Assembly (NCBI GenBank): GCA_016789845.1 | Contig: JAEUQA010000013.1 | Coordinates: 62,001 to 126,000 of the forward strand | DNA: 64,000 nt | DNA from: Chromatiales bacterium | GTDB taxonomy: Bacteria; Pseudomonadota; Gammaproteobacteria; Steroidobacterales; GCA-2729495 | Direction of reading: 5' to 3' | Shown here: piece by piece, positions 17,066 through 25,211 of the stretch | How positions within the stretch are numbered: the stretch's first letter is position 1 | How the letters are laid out: each line of letters begins with the position of its first letter | The notes under the pieces: generated by a model | The model's input: the letters and a program-made list of their open reading frames with translations, nothing else | Databases searched by the model: none | Told to the model about the DNA's origin: nothing | Made by a program: the position numbers and the translations under genes

Positions 17066-17421
17066 CAGCGCTTCAGCTCGACCATATTGTTGACCTGAAC
17101 GCTCCCGCTGGTGACTTTCGCCCGGGCAAAGTGTTCGTCGACCACCTGCTCAATTCGCACCGTTCCCACCGGGATCTTCTCCCAGCGCGTGGGGTTCTTC
17201 GGTCCCCCGACATTGCTCGACACCATCTTGTAGGCTGTCAGCTCCTGGCTGACCTTGGCGCCATCCCCGGACCCGACACACAGCACCACCTCGCTGCCAT
17301 TCGCCTCAACGACCTGGCCACGCATCAGGTATTGGTGACCGGCACCCTGGAGCGTTGAACAGGCGGCGGAACTCAGTACGATCGCCGTAAGGACGGCGGC
17401 AAGCGGCAAGCGGATATTCAC
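17065..17421 (-). CDS. Small lipoprotein at the head of the Cus-type operon
   Basis: A 118-residue predicted lipoprotein. The GTG start at 17421 has an AAGGAG ribosome site. The signal peptide runs LPLAAVLTAIVLSSAAC with a lipobox SAAC at residue 21. The mature domain is mostly beta-strand (HQYLMRGQVVEANGSEVVLC, then KIPVGTVRIEQVVDEHFARA). I do not recognise a named family; the strand pattern resembles small OB-like or SH3-like lipoproteins. It lies directly before cusC with a one-base overlap, so it probably works at the envelope with this pump. An accessory metal-binding role is only a guess. Confidence 0.7.
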   Translation of the reverse strand: MNIRLPLAAVLTAIVLSSAACSTLQGAGHQYLMRGQVVEANGSEVVLCVGSGDGAKVSQELTAYKMVSSNVGGPKNPTRWEKIPVGTVRIEQVVDEHFARAKVTSGSVQVNNMVELKR

Positions 17422-17449
17422 AGGCTTCTCCTTTGTGGTTGACAGACAA

Positions 17450-20239
17450 CTACGCGATTAGCGTTCTCGGCCCGGCGTCCTCGTGCTCCCGCATTTGACG
17501 AAGCAGCTTCCTGCCCTCCAATGCCAGCAGCGGGACCAATCCCAGCGCCGTCCAGGCCAGGCACTGCTCGACGGTAATCGGGACCGTTCCAAACACCGCC
17601 TGCAGAACTCCGATGTGGTGAATTGCCAGCTGAAAACCGAAGCTCACCATCACGATCATCAGCAGGCGAATGTTGGACAGCAGCCCGACCTGCCAGACCG
17701 TCCGTGTGCTGCTGCGCGCGCCAAAAGACCGCAGCAACTCGGCAATCACCAGGACGGTAAAGGCGGCATCGCGGGCCCGTTCGGGACTCCCATCGACATA
17801 GAGTTCGTAGGCAAAGGCCGCCAGGGTCACGGCCGCCGTCAACAGCCCCGTCATGGCCGTCAGCTTCAGGAACCCGGCATCCATGAGCTGAACGTCCGGC
17901 CGGCGGGGTGGCCGGTTGAGGACCCCCGGCTCGACGGGATCCGTGGCCAGTGCCAGTGCCGGCAGGCCGTCGGTGACGAGATTGATCCACAGCAGGTGCA
18001 GCGGGAGCAGTGGCAGTGGCCAGCCCACCAGCACGGCGATCAGCATGACCATCAGCTCTCCGGCATTACCTGCCAGCAGATAGGCCAGGGTCTTGGCGAT
18101 GTTGTCGTAGATGCCGCGGCCCTCCTCCACGGCGGCAACGATGGAGGCGAAGTTGTCGTCCGTGATGATGATGTCGGCCGCCTGCTTCGTCACCTCGGTG
18201 CCAGTGAGCCCCATGGCGATACCGACCGACGCCTCCTTGAGTGCCGGGGCGTCATTGACCCCGTCACCGGTCATCGCCACGATCGCCCCGCGGGCCTTCC
18301 AGGCCCGAACGATGCGGAGCTTGTGCTCCGCGGTGACCCGGGCGTACACGCCAATGTCGGCCACCCGTTCGACCAGGGCACCATCGGTCATCCGCTCGAG
18401 GTCAACTCCCAGCAGCAGCCCATCCCCAGAACCGAGGATGCCCAGCTCCCGGGCTATGGCCCGGGCAGTGTCCGGATGATCACCGGTGATCATCACCGTC
18501 TTGATGCCGGCACGCCGGCACTTGGCCACTGCCTCGCGCGCCTCGGGTCGGGGCGGGTCCTGCAGGCCGAGGAGACCGATCAGCACCAACCCTTTCTCGA
18601 CGGAGTCGCTGTCGTCTGCTGGCAATGGCGGCGTGACCGGCCGTCGGGCCAGCGCCAGGACCCGCAGGGCGTCGTTGGCCAACAGGGCGCTGGCCTGTGC
18701 CAGCCGTGCGCGGTCGGTACCCGACAAGTCGACCGGGCCGTGCTCGGTCAGCAGATGGGTGCAGCGTTCGAGGATCACCTCCGGTGCACCCTTGACGTAG
18801 GCCATCGCACCGTCCGGCAACTGACGCACGACGGTCATGCGCTTGCGGTCGGAATCGAATGGCAGGGTCCGCAACCGTGGCATCCCGGACTCGATCGCCC
18901 CTCGCCCCAGCCCGCCCTTCGCCGCCGCCACCAGCAGTGCTCCCTCGGTGGGGTCACCGACCACGACGGGCCGGCCGCGCTGATCCTGAAGCTCGGCGTC
19001 GTTGCAGGCCGCAGCCACTTGCAGCAGGGCAAACAGCAGCGGCTCAGCACTGACCGCGCGCTCAATACCGTCCGACAGAAACACGCCCTCGGAGGCGTAG
19101 CCCTCCCCGCTGATCTGGTACAGCCGGTCTGCGGTCACGGCCTTCCGGGCCGTCATCTCGCCCACGGTCAGAGTGCCCGTCTTGTCCGTGCAGATCACCT
19201 GGGCACAACCGAGGGTTTCAACCGCAGGCAGGCGCCTCACCAGCGCATTCCGGCGGACCATCCGCTGCACTCCGAGCGCCAGGGCCACCGTAACCACCGC
19301 CGGCAGACCCTCAGGCACCGCGGCGATGGCGAGACTGACTGCCGTCAGGAACAGCTCGAACGGTGCGCTGCCGCGCAGGGCGCCGAGGGCAAAGACCACG
19401 GCCACGATGGCGAGGCAGGTCCACAGCAGGCGACGCGCCACCTGGTCGAGGCGCCGCTGCAGGGGCGTGGCATCGTCGGCGGCACCTTCGAGCAGCTGCG
19501 CGATGCGGCCAATCTCCGTATTCATTCCCGTTGCGACCACCAGCGCTCGACCGGCTCCGGCCGCCACACCGGTTCCCACAAAGACCATGTTCCGGCGATC
19601 CGCGATGGCGGTTTCCCGGGGGAACAGTCCCGTGCGCTTGTCGGACGGCTCGGACTCGCCGGTCAGGGCCGCTTCCGTCGTACGGAGGGCGGATGCCTCG
19701 ATCAAGCGGGCATCGGCCGCCACCAGGTCGCCGGCTTCGAGAAGAAGGACATCCCCCCGCACCACTTCCCTGGCCGGCACTACCCGTGCCAAGCCGTCCC
19801 GGACGACCCGAGCCCGGGGGGCTGTCAGTTGCGCCAGAGCCGCGGCCGCCGTCTCGGCGCGGTATTCTTGGAAGAATCCGATGAGCGCGTTCACGGCGAC
19901 GATCGCGATGATCGCCACGCCATCGACCACCTCTCCCAGCGACACCGATGCCGCGGCAGCGGCAATCAGGACCCAGATCACTAGGCTGTCGAACTGCGCC
20001 ACCAGAATCGCGAGGGCTGAAATGCCGCTGCCACGGCGTAGCTCGTTGGGTCCGTCGGCGGCCAGGCGCAGGGCCGCCTCGGCTGCCACAAGTCCCGTCG
20101 ACAGGTGCGACCTCAGCTCACGAACGGCTTCATCCAGCGCCCGGTCGTGCCAGCTGTCCGTGGGCACCCGCTGTGCGGGCCGGGAGTGTCCGCCGACGGC
20201 CCCACGGTCCGCGTTTCTGGCTTGCAACTGACTGTTCAT
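17450..20239 (-). CDS. P2-type cation-transporting ATPase (PacL/SERCA-like)
   Basis: A 929-residue inner-membrane ATPase. The N-terminal cation-ATPase domain (LSTGLVAAEAALRLAADGPN) and TM4 motif PEGLPAVVTVALALG are typical of P2-type pumps, as is LLWINLVTDGLPALALATDP in the C-terminal membrane part. The phosphorylation motif is DKTGTLT and the hinge [20 protein letters not shown]. There is no CPC or SPC motif, so it is not a heavy-metal P1B pump; Ca2+, Mn2+ or Mg2+ are the likely substrates by family. It is divergent from the response-regulator gene, 136 bases away, so the shared promoter region may be controlled by that regulator. It is not part of the Cus operon promoter-proximally, but could read into it from 17450 to 17421. 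Confidence 0.88.
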   Translation of the reverse strand: MNSQLQARNADRGAVGGHSRPAQRVPTDSWHDRALDEAVRELRSHLSTGLVAAEAALRLAADGPNELRRGSGISALAILVAQFDSLVIWVLIAAAAASVSLGEVVDGVAIIAIVAVNALIGFFQEYRAETAAAALAQLTAPRARVVRDGLARVVPAREVVRGDVLLLEAGDLVAADARLIEASALRTTEAALTGESEPSDKRTGLFPRETAIADRRNMVFVGTGVAAGAGRALVVATGMNTEIGRIAQLLEGAADDATPLQRRLDQVARRLLWTCLAIVAVVFALGALRGSAPFELFLTAVSLAIAAVPEGLPAVVTVALALGVQRMVRRNALVRRLPAVETLGCAQVICTDKTGTLTVGEMTARKAVTADRLYQISGEGYASEGVFLSDGIERAVSAEPLLFALLQVAAACNDAELQDQRGRPVVVGDPTEGALLVAAAKGGLGRGAIESGMPRLRTLPFDSDRKRMTVVRQLPDGAMAYVKGAPEVILERCTHLLTEHGPVDLSGTDRARLAQASALLANDALRVLALARRPVTPPLPADDSDSVEKGLVLIGLLGLQDPPRPEAREAVAKCRRAGIKTVMITGDHPDTARAIARELGILGSGDGLLLGVDLERMTDGALVERVADIGVYARVTAEHKLRIVRAWKARGAIVAMTGDGVNDAPALKEASVGIAMGLTGTEVTKQAADIIITDDNFASIVAAVEEGRGIYDNIAKTLAYLLAGNAGELMVMLIAVLVGWPLPLLPLHLLWINLVTDGLPALALATDPVEPGVLNRPPRRPDVQLMDAGFLKLTAMTGLLTAAVTLAAFAYELYVDGSPERARDAAFTVLVIAELLRSFGARSSTRTVWQVGLLSNIRLLMIVMVSFGFQLAIHHIGVLQAVFGTVPITVEQCLAWTALGLVPLLALEGRKLLRQMREHEDAGPRTLIA

Positions 20240-20273
20240 TTGAGTGAGGAAACACTATCTCGCCACCCCGTTG

Positions 20274-20320
20274 AATATGTCTCGGAAAGGTCTCGATCGG
20301 TTCGCCTACGTACAAGTGCC
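20274..20320 (+). promoter_or_regulatory. Shared promoter element, copy 1 (upstream of response regulator)
   Basis: This 47-base stretch aligns without gaps to 23371-23417, upstream of the glycogen phosphorylase gene, with 32 identities. Conserved blocks in order are AAT, TCTC, GAAAG, TC, CGAT and TACGTA-Y-AAGT. It lies 55 bases before the response-regulator GTG (20376) and within the divergent spacer of the P2 ATPase gene. A common binding site, perhaps for the regulator itself, is inference. Confidence 0.5.
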
Positions 20321-20375
20321 TATCCCGGGACTGTCGGGCTATCATCGCCATGCAATACTCAAAGGACGGCATCGA

Positions 20376-21101
20376 GTGGATTCCACGAAGCGGCGCGTGC
20401 TGATCATCGAGGACGAGCAGGAACTCGCCGGGCTCCTGAAACGCCATCTGGAGGACAACGGCTTTGCCGCCCAGACCGTCGGCCGGGGTGATGACGGCGT
20501 GCGGCTGGCCGAGGCCGACGCCTTCGACCTGATCCTGCTGGACCTCATGCTGCCAGGAATGGACGGCATCGAAGTGTGCCGACGGCTCCGCGCCCGGTCT
20601 CTCCGAACCCCGATTGTCATGGTCACGGCGCGCTCGACCGAGGTCGAAAAAGTTCTGGGCCTCGAGATGGGCGCTGACGACTACATCGCCAAGCCCTTCG
20701 GACTGGCCGAACTGACGGCCCGCGTGAAGGCCATCCTCCGCCGCGTCGACACATTGCAGACGACTGGCGACGCCGACGCGGTGCCGATCAGCCTGAGTAA
20801 CAGCGTAAGGATCGACCCGCCAACGCGGCAGGTACTGGTGCGCGGCCAGGCCGTGAGCCTGACCCCGAAGGAGTACGACCTCCTGCTGCACTTCGCGCGA
20901 AATCCCGGGCGGGTCTACAGCCGCTCGCAACTCCTCGACGCGGTGTGGGGCTACAGTCACGACGGCTACGAACATGCCGTTAACTGCCACATCAACCGGC
21001 TGCGGAGCAAGATCGAGAAAAATCATGCCCGGCCCGAACTCCTCCTCACGGTGTGGGGAGTCGGCTACAAGCTTGCCGAGCCGTCCGCGGGTGAGCCGTA
21101 G
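20376..21101 (+). CDS. OmpR-family response regulator
   Basis: A 241-residue two-component DNA-binding response regulator. The GTG at 20376 is preferred: an AAAGGA ribosome site lies about nine bases before it, and the homologous region starts there (RRVLIIEDEQELAGLLKRHL). The acidic pocket is in IIEDEQ, the phosphorylated residue is Asp56 (LILLDLMLPGMDG) and the conserved Lys lies in AKPFGL. Residues 135-241 are the winged-helix output domain (SLTPKEYDLLLHFARNPGRV, later HINRLRSKIEK). The kinase gene follows after two bases. A 47-base element upstream is shared with the glycogen phosphorylase promoter, so this regulator may control the downstream block. Confidence 0.9.
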   Translation: MDSTKRRVLIIEDEQELAGLLKRHLEDNGFAAQTVGRGDDGVRLAEADAFDLILLDLMLPGMDGIEVCRRLRARSLRTPIVMVTARSTEVEKVLGLEMGADDYIAKPFGLAELTARVKAILRRVDTLQTTGDADAVPISLSNSVRIDPPTRQVLVRGQAVSLTPKEYDLLLHFARNPGRVYSRSQLLDAVWGYSHDGYEHAVNCHINRLRSKIEKNHARPELLLTVWGVGYKLAEPSAGEP

Positions 21102-21103
21102 CC

Positions 21104-22594
21104 GTGTTCCGGACCCTCTATCGGCGCCTGCTGGTCGTCGTCCTGGGATTCGGCATGGCGATGACTGCGATCTTTGCCGTCATCCTGCTGGGTTATCACG
21201 AGGCCTATCACACCGAGGCCGACCAGACCGTAAACCGGCGAATCGCACAGCAGTATGCCGACGCACGGCTCCTCATCACCGACGAGCCATTGACCGTCCT
21301 CAACTTTCATCAAGGCATACAGAAGCTGGCCGAACTCAATCCCGACGTCGATATCTACCTGCTGGATGACAGCGGCGCGATCGTGGCCTCGTCCGTCCCG
21401 GCCGAACAGTGGGCGCGAAGGCGCGTGGATCCGGCACCCCTGCGAGCGTTCCTGAGCGGCTCCGCCCAACTCCCCATACTGGGCGATGATCCGCGATTCG
21501 CCAGTGGCACGGAGATCTTCTCGGTCGCGCCCGTGGACATTCGGGACTGCCCGGCCCGCCTCCTGTACGTCGTCCTGCACCGTGAGCGCTACGAAAGCGC
21601 GGTGCGACAGCTGCGCCGGACCTACGCCATCAACGAAAGCCTCAGTCTGCTGATTTCCTGCGGGATTCTGGCGATCGCCACAACCCTAATACTCATCCGC
21701 TCGATCACCCGGCGACTGAGCACTCTGAAGGGCGAGATGGAGACGTTCTACGCCACTGCCCTTTCGGGCAGCAGTAACCTGGGTGGCCAGGGCGCCACGC
21801 AGGGCGACGAAATCGAGCGCCTTGCTGCCCTTTTCAGTGATCTCTCGGGTCGGGTCCGCAGCCAGATGGCCACCTTGCGGGAAACCGACGACATGCGGCG
21901 CAGCATGGTCGCGAATATTTCCCATGACCTGCGGACGCCGTTGACGACGCTGCAGGCCCACCTGGACACCTTGTCGATGAAGGACGGCGAGCTGACACCC
22001 GTCGAGCGCCGTCAGTATCTGGCAACCGCCATCTCGCAGTGCCGACGCCTGACGCGCCTGATCGCTCAACTACTCGAACTGGCCAAGCTGGACGCGGGCC
22101 AGGTGGAGCCGCTGCCGGAGCCCTTCCAGCTGACTGAGCTGGTTCAGGACATTGTCCAGAAGTTTTCCCTCACGGCGTCGACTAGGGAAGTCTCGCTGCG
22201 CGCCGAGTGCGACGACGCGCTGCCGCTAGTCACGGGCGACATCAGCCTGATCGAACGCGTCATCGACAATCTCATGGACAACGCCGTTCAACATTCCCCG
22301 CCCGGTGGAACGGTGGTGCTGAGGGCAACCCCGGGCAACCCCGGCCACGTTCGCCTGGAGGTCGAAGATGGCGGCCCTGGCATTGCGCCAGAGGACCGCG
22401 ACAGAATCTTCGACCGCTTCTTTCGCGGTGACCGGAGCCGATCCGGGAGCCAGGCCAATGCCGGACTCGGCCTGGCCATTGTCAAGAGCATCCTGGACCT
22501 GCACGGCATCGCCATCACCGTGCGCAGCGAGCCCGGGGCTGGAGCCTGCTTCAGCTTCGAACTGCCACTGTACGAGCCTCAAGTGCCGCCGTAG
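21104..22594 (+). CDS. Membrane sensor histidine kinase
   Basis: A 496-residue inner-membrane kinase partnering the regulator at 20376-21101. TM1 is near residues 8-28 (LLVVVLGFGMAMTAIFAVIL), a periplasmic sensor domain of about 145 residues follows, and TM2 is near 177-200 (LLISCGILAIATTLILIRSI). A HAMP linker precedes the H-box NISHDLRTPLTTL with phospho-acceptor His274. N-box NLMDNAVQHSPPGG, G1 VEDGGPGIAPEDRDRIFDRF and G2 GLGLAIVKSI complete the ATPase domain. The GTG start follows the regulator stop by two bases. The signal cannot be deduced; no PAS or metal-binding motif is visible. Confidence 0.9.
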   Translation: MFRTLYRRLLVVVLGFGMAMTAIFAVILLGYHEAYHTEADQTVNRRIAQQYADARLLITDEPLTVLNFHQGIQKLAELNPDVDIYLLDDSGAIVASSVPAEQWARRRVDPAPLRAFLSGSAQLPILGDDPRFASGTEIFSVAPVDIRDCPARLLYVVLHRERYESAVRQLRRTYAINESLSLLISCGILAIATTLILIRSITRRLSTLKGEMETFYATALSGSSNLGGQGATQGDEIERLAALFSDLSGRVRSQMATLRETDDMRRSMVANISHDLRTPLTTLQAHLDTLSMKDGELTPVERRQYLATAISQCRRLTRLIAQLLELAKLDAGQVEPLPEPFQLTELVQDIVQKFSLTASTREVSLRAECDDALPLVTGDISLIERVIDNLMDNAVQHSPPGGTVVLRATPGNPGHVRLEVEDGGPGIAPEDRDRIFDRFFRGDRSRSGSQANAGLGLAIVKSILDLHGIAITVRSEPGAGACFSFELPLYEPQVPP

Positions 22595-22961
22595 AGGCGT
22601 TACCGCGAATCCTTCCGGTCGCTACCGTGTCGGCCCGAATCGCAGCAGCAGGTTCGTCGTATCCGGGACGCGCAGAGAGCAAGGCCAACAGAGACGAATT
22701 CAGTTCGTCGAACAGGAGGGCCACGCCATCGGGTGTTACGCGAACGATCATGGCAGCTGCCACGCAAACGCAAATGCCCTCGGACGTGGCACGCTCGGCA
22801 CTCACTTCAACGGTCGTGAGAGGCCGCCACCCGTGGCCCGATATCTCCACGAAGGCGCCACTGATGCTCGCTGAGCGGACCGTCGCAGTGATCGAGCCCC
22901 CGGGGCCGCTCAGGCATATCGATGCCCCTGAATATCGCCGTACGCCACAGCGGTGATCCAT
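22551..22961 (-). CDS. Short PilZ-like domain protein
   Basis: A 136-residue protein read from ATG 22961 (MDHRCGVRRYSGASICL). Residues 20-80 show the PilZ-like pattern of strands (GGSITATVRSASISGAFVEI, later MIVRVTPDGVALLFDEL). The expected c-di-GMP signature RxxxR and D/NxSxxG is only partly present (SASISGAF), so ligand binding is doubtful. It overlaps the end of the histidine kinase gene by 44 bases on the opposite strand. Sequence further upstream in this frame is rejected as coding. The next gene upstream in the same direction is the DUF2934 protein, so they may form a pair. Confidence 0.5.
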   Translation of the reverse strand: MDHRCGVRRYSGASICLSGPGGSITATVRSASISGAFVEISGHGWRPLTTVEVSAERATSEGICVCVAAAMIVRVTPDGVALLFDELNSSLLALLSARPGYDEPAAAIRADTVATGRIRGNASTAALEARTVAVRS

Positions 22962-22998
22962 TCCTCCCGACGAACGCCCGGTTGCGTTGGGTTCGGCG

Positions 22999-23301
22999 CT
23001 ACTCGATGCCATCACCGGACTCCTGACGGGCTCCCTGCGCACTCCCGGTCTGTACCGAACTGTGGAGCCCGGCGTCCACCTCCTGCTCCGCCTGCAACCA
23101 GTCGTCAAGTTCGCGACCGGGGGTAAAGTGACGCTCGAGCGCGAGGAAGTAGGCTCGTTCAGCGATGCGGCAAACGCGTTGCTCGCCATCGGGCAATTCG
23201 CTCCCGGCACACTCCCGATCCTCGGAACCCTCAGCGTGGTATGCAGCCGCGGTTCCCTTGGATGTCCGGCCTTCACGGATCTTGGTTCCAAATTTGTTCA
23301 T
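22999..23301 (-). CDS. DUF2934 domain protein
   Basis: A 100-residue soluble protein. ATG 23301 is chosen over 23307 because the AAAGGAG ribosome site directly abuts the latter. The DUF2934 signature is RIAERAYFLALERHFTPG followed by ELDDWLQAEQEV, here at about residues 44-73. This short helical domain is widespread in soil and environmental bacteria, with no established function. It is divergent from the glycogen phosphorylase gene across a 233-base spacer containing the shared 47-base element. Confidence 0.7.
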   Translation of the reverse strand: MNKFGTKIREGRTSKGTAAAYHAEGSEDRECAGSELPDGEQRVCRIAERAYFLALERHFTPGRELDDWLQAEQEVDAGLHSSVQTGSAQGARQESGDGIE

Positions 23302-23370
23302 GCGCATCTCCTTTGGATCAGATCACAGAGCCACCACTTGGAACGAAATTTTTACGCGCACACAGTCCCC

Positions 23371-23417
23371 AATGCATCTCTGAAAGATCGCGATTCGGCC
23401 GTGTACGTATAAGTCCG
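23371..23417 (+). promoter_or_regulatory. Shared promoter element, copy 2 (upstream of glycogen phosphorylase)
   Basis: Gapless 47-base alignment with 20274-20320, 32 positions identical, ending in TACGTATAAGTCC. It lies about 120 bases before the phosphorylase ATG and about 70 bases before the divergent DUF2934 start, so it could serve either gene. The similarity is directly seen; the regulator is unknown. Confidence 0.5.
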
Positions 23418-23500
23418 TAACTGCGGCGATCTGGGCGGCGCTCGTTTCGCCAGGTTCTAGACGTTCAGTCCGCGACTGTTTCGCGAGAATCGACTGCTAT

Positions 23501-23540
23501 TAAGTGGTCACAACCTGCGATAAGCGGTGACAACATGCGA
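23501..23540. repeat. 20-base tandem repeat over the phosphorylase start codon
   Basis: TAAGTGGTCACAACCTGCGA (23501-23520) is followed at once by TAAGCGGTGACAACATGCGA (23521-23540), 17 of 20 identical. The second copy contains the ATG at 23535. No Shine-Dalgarno sequence is obvious, so the repeat may hold a translation or operator signal, or mark a duplication at the start. Confidence 0.6.
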
Positions 23541-25211
23541 TCTGATGCAACTATCGCCTACTTCTCCATGGAGATTGCGCTGCGCAACGAGATTCCGACC
23601 TACAGTGGCGGGCTCGGGATCCTCGCCGGCGACACGGTTCGTGCGGCTGCCGACCTCGGCCTGCCCCTGGTCGGCGTCACGCTGGCGAGCCGCGCCGGCT
23701 ACTTCCGGCAGGAACTGCGCGACGGAAACCAGCACGAACTGCCCGATCCCTGGGATCCCTCCCGTTGGGGGTCGCGCCTCGAGGCCAAGGTGGCCGTTCC
23801 GGTGGAAGGCCGCCCGGTGTGGGTCGGCGGCTGGGCGTACGTCCACGAGGGGCACATGGGGGGCCGGCTCCCGGTCATCCTGCTCGACACGGACCTCGAT
23901 GAGAATTCACCCGATGACCGGCGCCTGACCGACCATTTGTACGGTGGTGATGAGGCGTACCGGCTCAAGCAGGAGATCGTCCTGGGTATCGGCGGCGCGC
24001 GCATGCTGCAGGCCCTGGGATTCAGTATCCGCCAGTACCACATGAATGAAGGCCACGCCGCGCTCCTTGCACTCGAACTGATGCGGCGCCGGGCCTACGC
24101 ACCGGAGCACGTTCAGCCGGGGGACCCGGCCTTTGACCTGCAGGGCGTACGCGCTCGGTGCTGCTTTACAACCCACACCCCGGTCGACGCCGGGCAGGAC
24201 AAGTTCCGCTACGAGCTTGCCCAGCGGGTCCTTGGCGATTTCGTCGACCTGCCCGCCCTGAAACGCGTGGCTGGCGATGACTGCCTCAATATGACCCGGC
24301 TGGCCCTCAATCTGAGCGACTATGTCAACGGAGTGGCCAAGCGGCACGCCGAGACCTCGCGGGGGCTATTCCCCGGCTATCGCGTGCACGCGATTACCAA
24401 CGGCGTGCATCCCTTCACCTGGACGGCACCGAGCTTCATCCAGCTGTACAACCGCGCCCTGGCCGGCTGGTGTCACGAGCCCGAACTTCTCGTGCGTGCC
24501 GAGTGCTGCATTTCTGATCAGGCCATCTGGTCGGCGCACGAGACGGCCAAGCGACACCTGATTGATACCGTCCAGGCCAGGTCCGGGGTGGAGCTGGACG
24601 CCGGTGTGGCCACCATCGGCTTCGCCAGGCGCATGACAGCATACAAGCGGCCCGACCTGCTGTTCTCCGATCTCGCGCGCCTGCGTGAGTTGTCGGCCGA
24701 CACGCCCCTGCAGGTCGTCCTGGCGGGCAAGGCCCACCCGCGGGACGAGGACGGGAAGCGCCTGATAAAGCTCCTGCACGATCACATGCAAGCCCTGGCG
24801 CCGGCGGTCCGGCTGGCCTACCTGCCGAACTACGACATGGCCACGGCCCTCGCCATGGTGTCGGGAGTCGACCTCTGGTTGAACACGCCCCTCCCGCCTC
24901 TGGAGGCGTCCGGCACCAGCGGGATGAAGGCGGCCTTCAATGGGGTGCCGAGCTTCAGTGTGCTGGACGGCTGGTGGCTCGAAGGCTGCATCGAGGGTGT
25001 TACCGGCTGGGCCATTGGCCAAGCGGATGCCGCCAGTGACGGCCATGCCGAGGCACTTTACGGCAAGCTGGCCACCACCATTCTCCCCCTGTACTACAGC
25101 GACCGGCCCGGGTGGATCGCAGTGATGAAGGGCGCCATCAGCCGCAATGCCTCCTTCTTCAACTCGCACCGGATGATGAGGCGCTACGTGGCTGAGGCCT
25201 ATGTCCGCTAG
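23535..25211 (+). CDS. glgP: Glycogen/alpha-glucan phosphorylase (GT35)
   Basis: A 558-residue phosphorylase of the shorter alpha-glucan type, which releases glucose-1-phosphate from glycogen or maltodextrin using pyridoxal phosphate. Signatures are [20 protein letters not shown] at the N-terminus, [56 protein letters not shown] and [20 protein letters not shown], the last being the phosphate and PLP region. Length is below the 800-residue animal and E. coli type but normal for the short bacterial branch. It heads a block with phosphoketolase (11-base overlap), an AraC regulator and a hydroxylase. Together with phosphoketolase it can feed acetyl phosphate from stored glycogen. Confidence 0.9.
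   Translation: MRSDATIAYFSMEIALRNEIPTYSGGLGILAGDTVRAAADLGLPLVGVTLASRAGYFRQELRDGNQHELPDPWDPSRWGSRLEAKVAVPVEGRPVWVGGWAYVHEGHMGGRLPVILLDTDLDENSPDDRRLTDHLYGGDEAYRLKQEIVLGIGGARMLQALGFSIRQYHMNEGHAALLALELMRRRAYAPEHVQPGDPAFDLQGVRARCCFTTHTPVDAGQDKFRYELAQRVLGDFVDLPALKRVAGDDCLNMTRLALNLSDYVNGVAKRHAETSRGLFPGYRVHAITNGVHPFTWTAPSFIQLYNRALAGWCHEPELLVRAECCISDQAIWSAHETAKRHLIDTVQARSGVELDAGVATIGFARRMTAYKRPDLLFSDLARLRELSADTPLQVVLAGKAHPRDEDGKRLIKLLHDHMQALAPAVRLAYLPNYDMATALAMVSGVDLWLNTPLPPLEASGTSGMKAAFNGVPSFSVLDGWWLEGCIEGVTGWAIGQADAASDGHAEALYGKLATTILPLYYSDRPGWIAVMKGAISRNASFFNSHRMMRRYVAEAYVR

Noticed and set aside
22962-23291. N-terminal extension of the PilZ-like protein
   Set aside because: It overlaps the DUF2934 gene in another frame, and its sequence is Arg/Ser/Pro-rich shadow coding.
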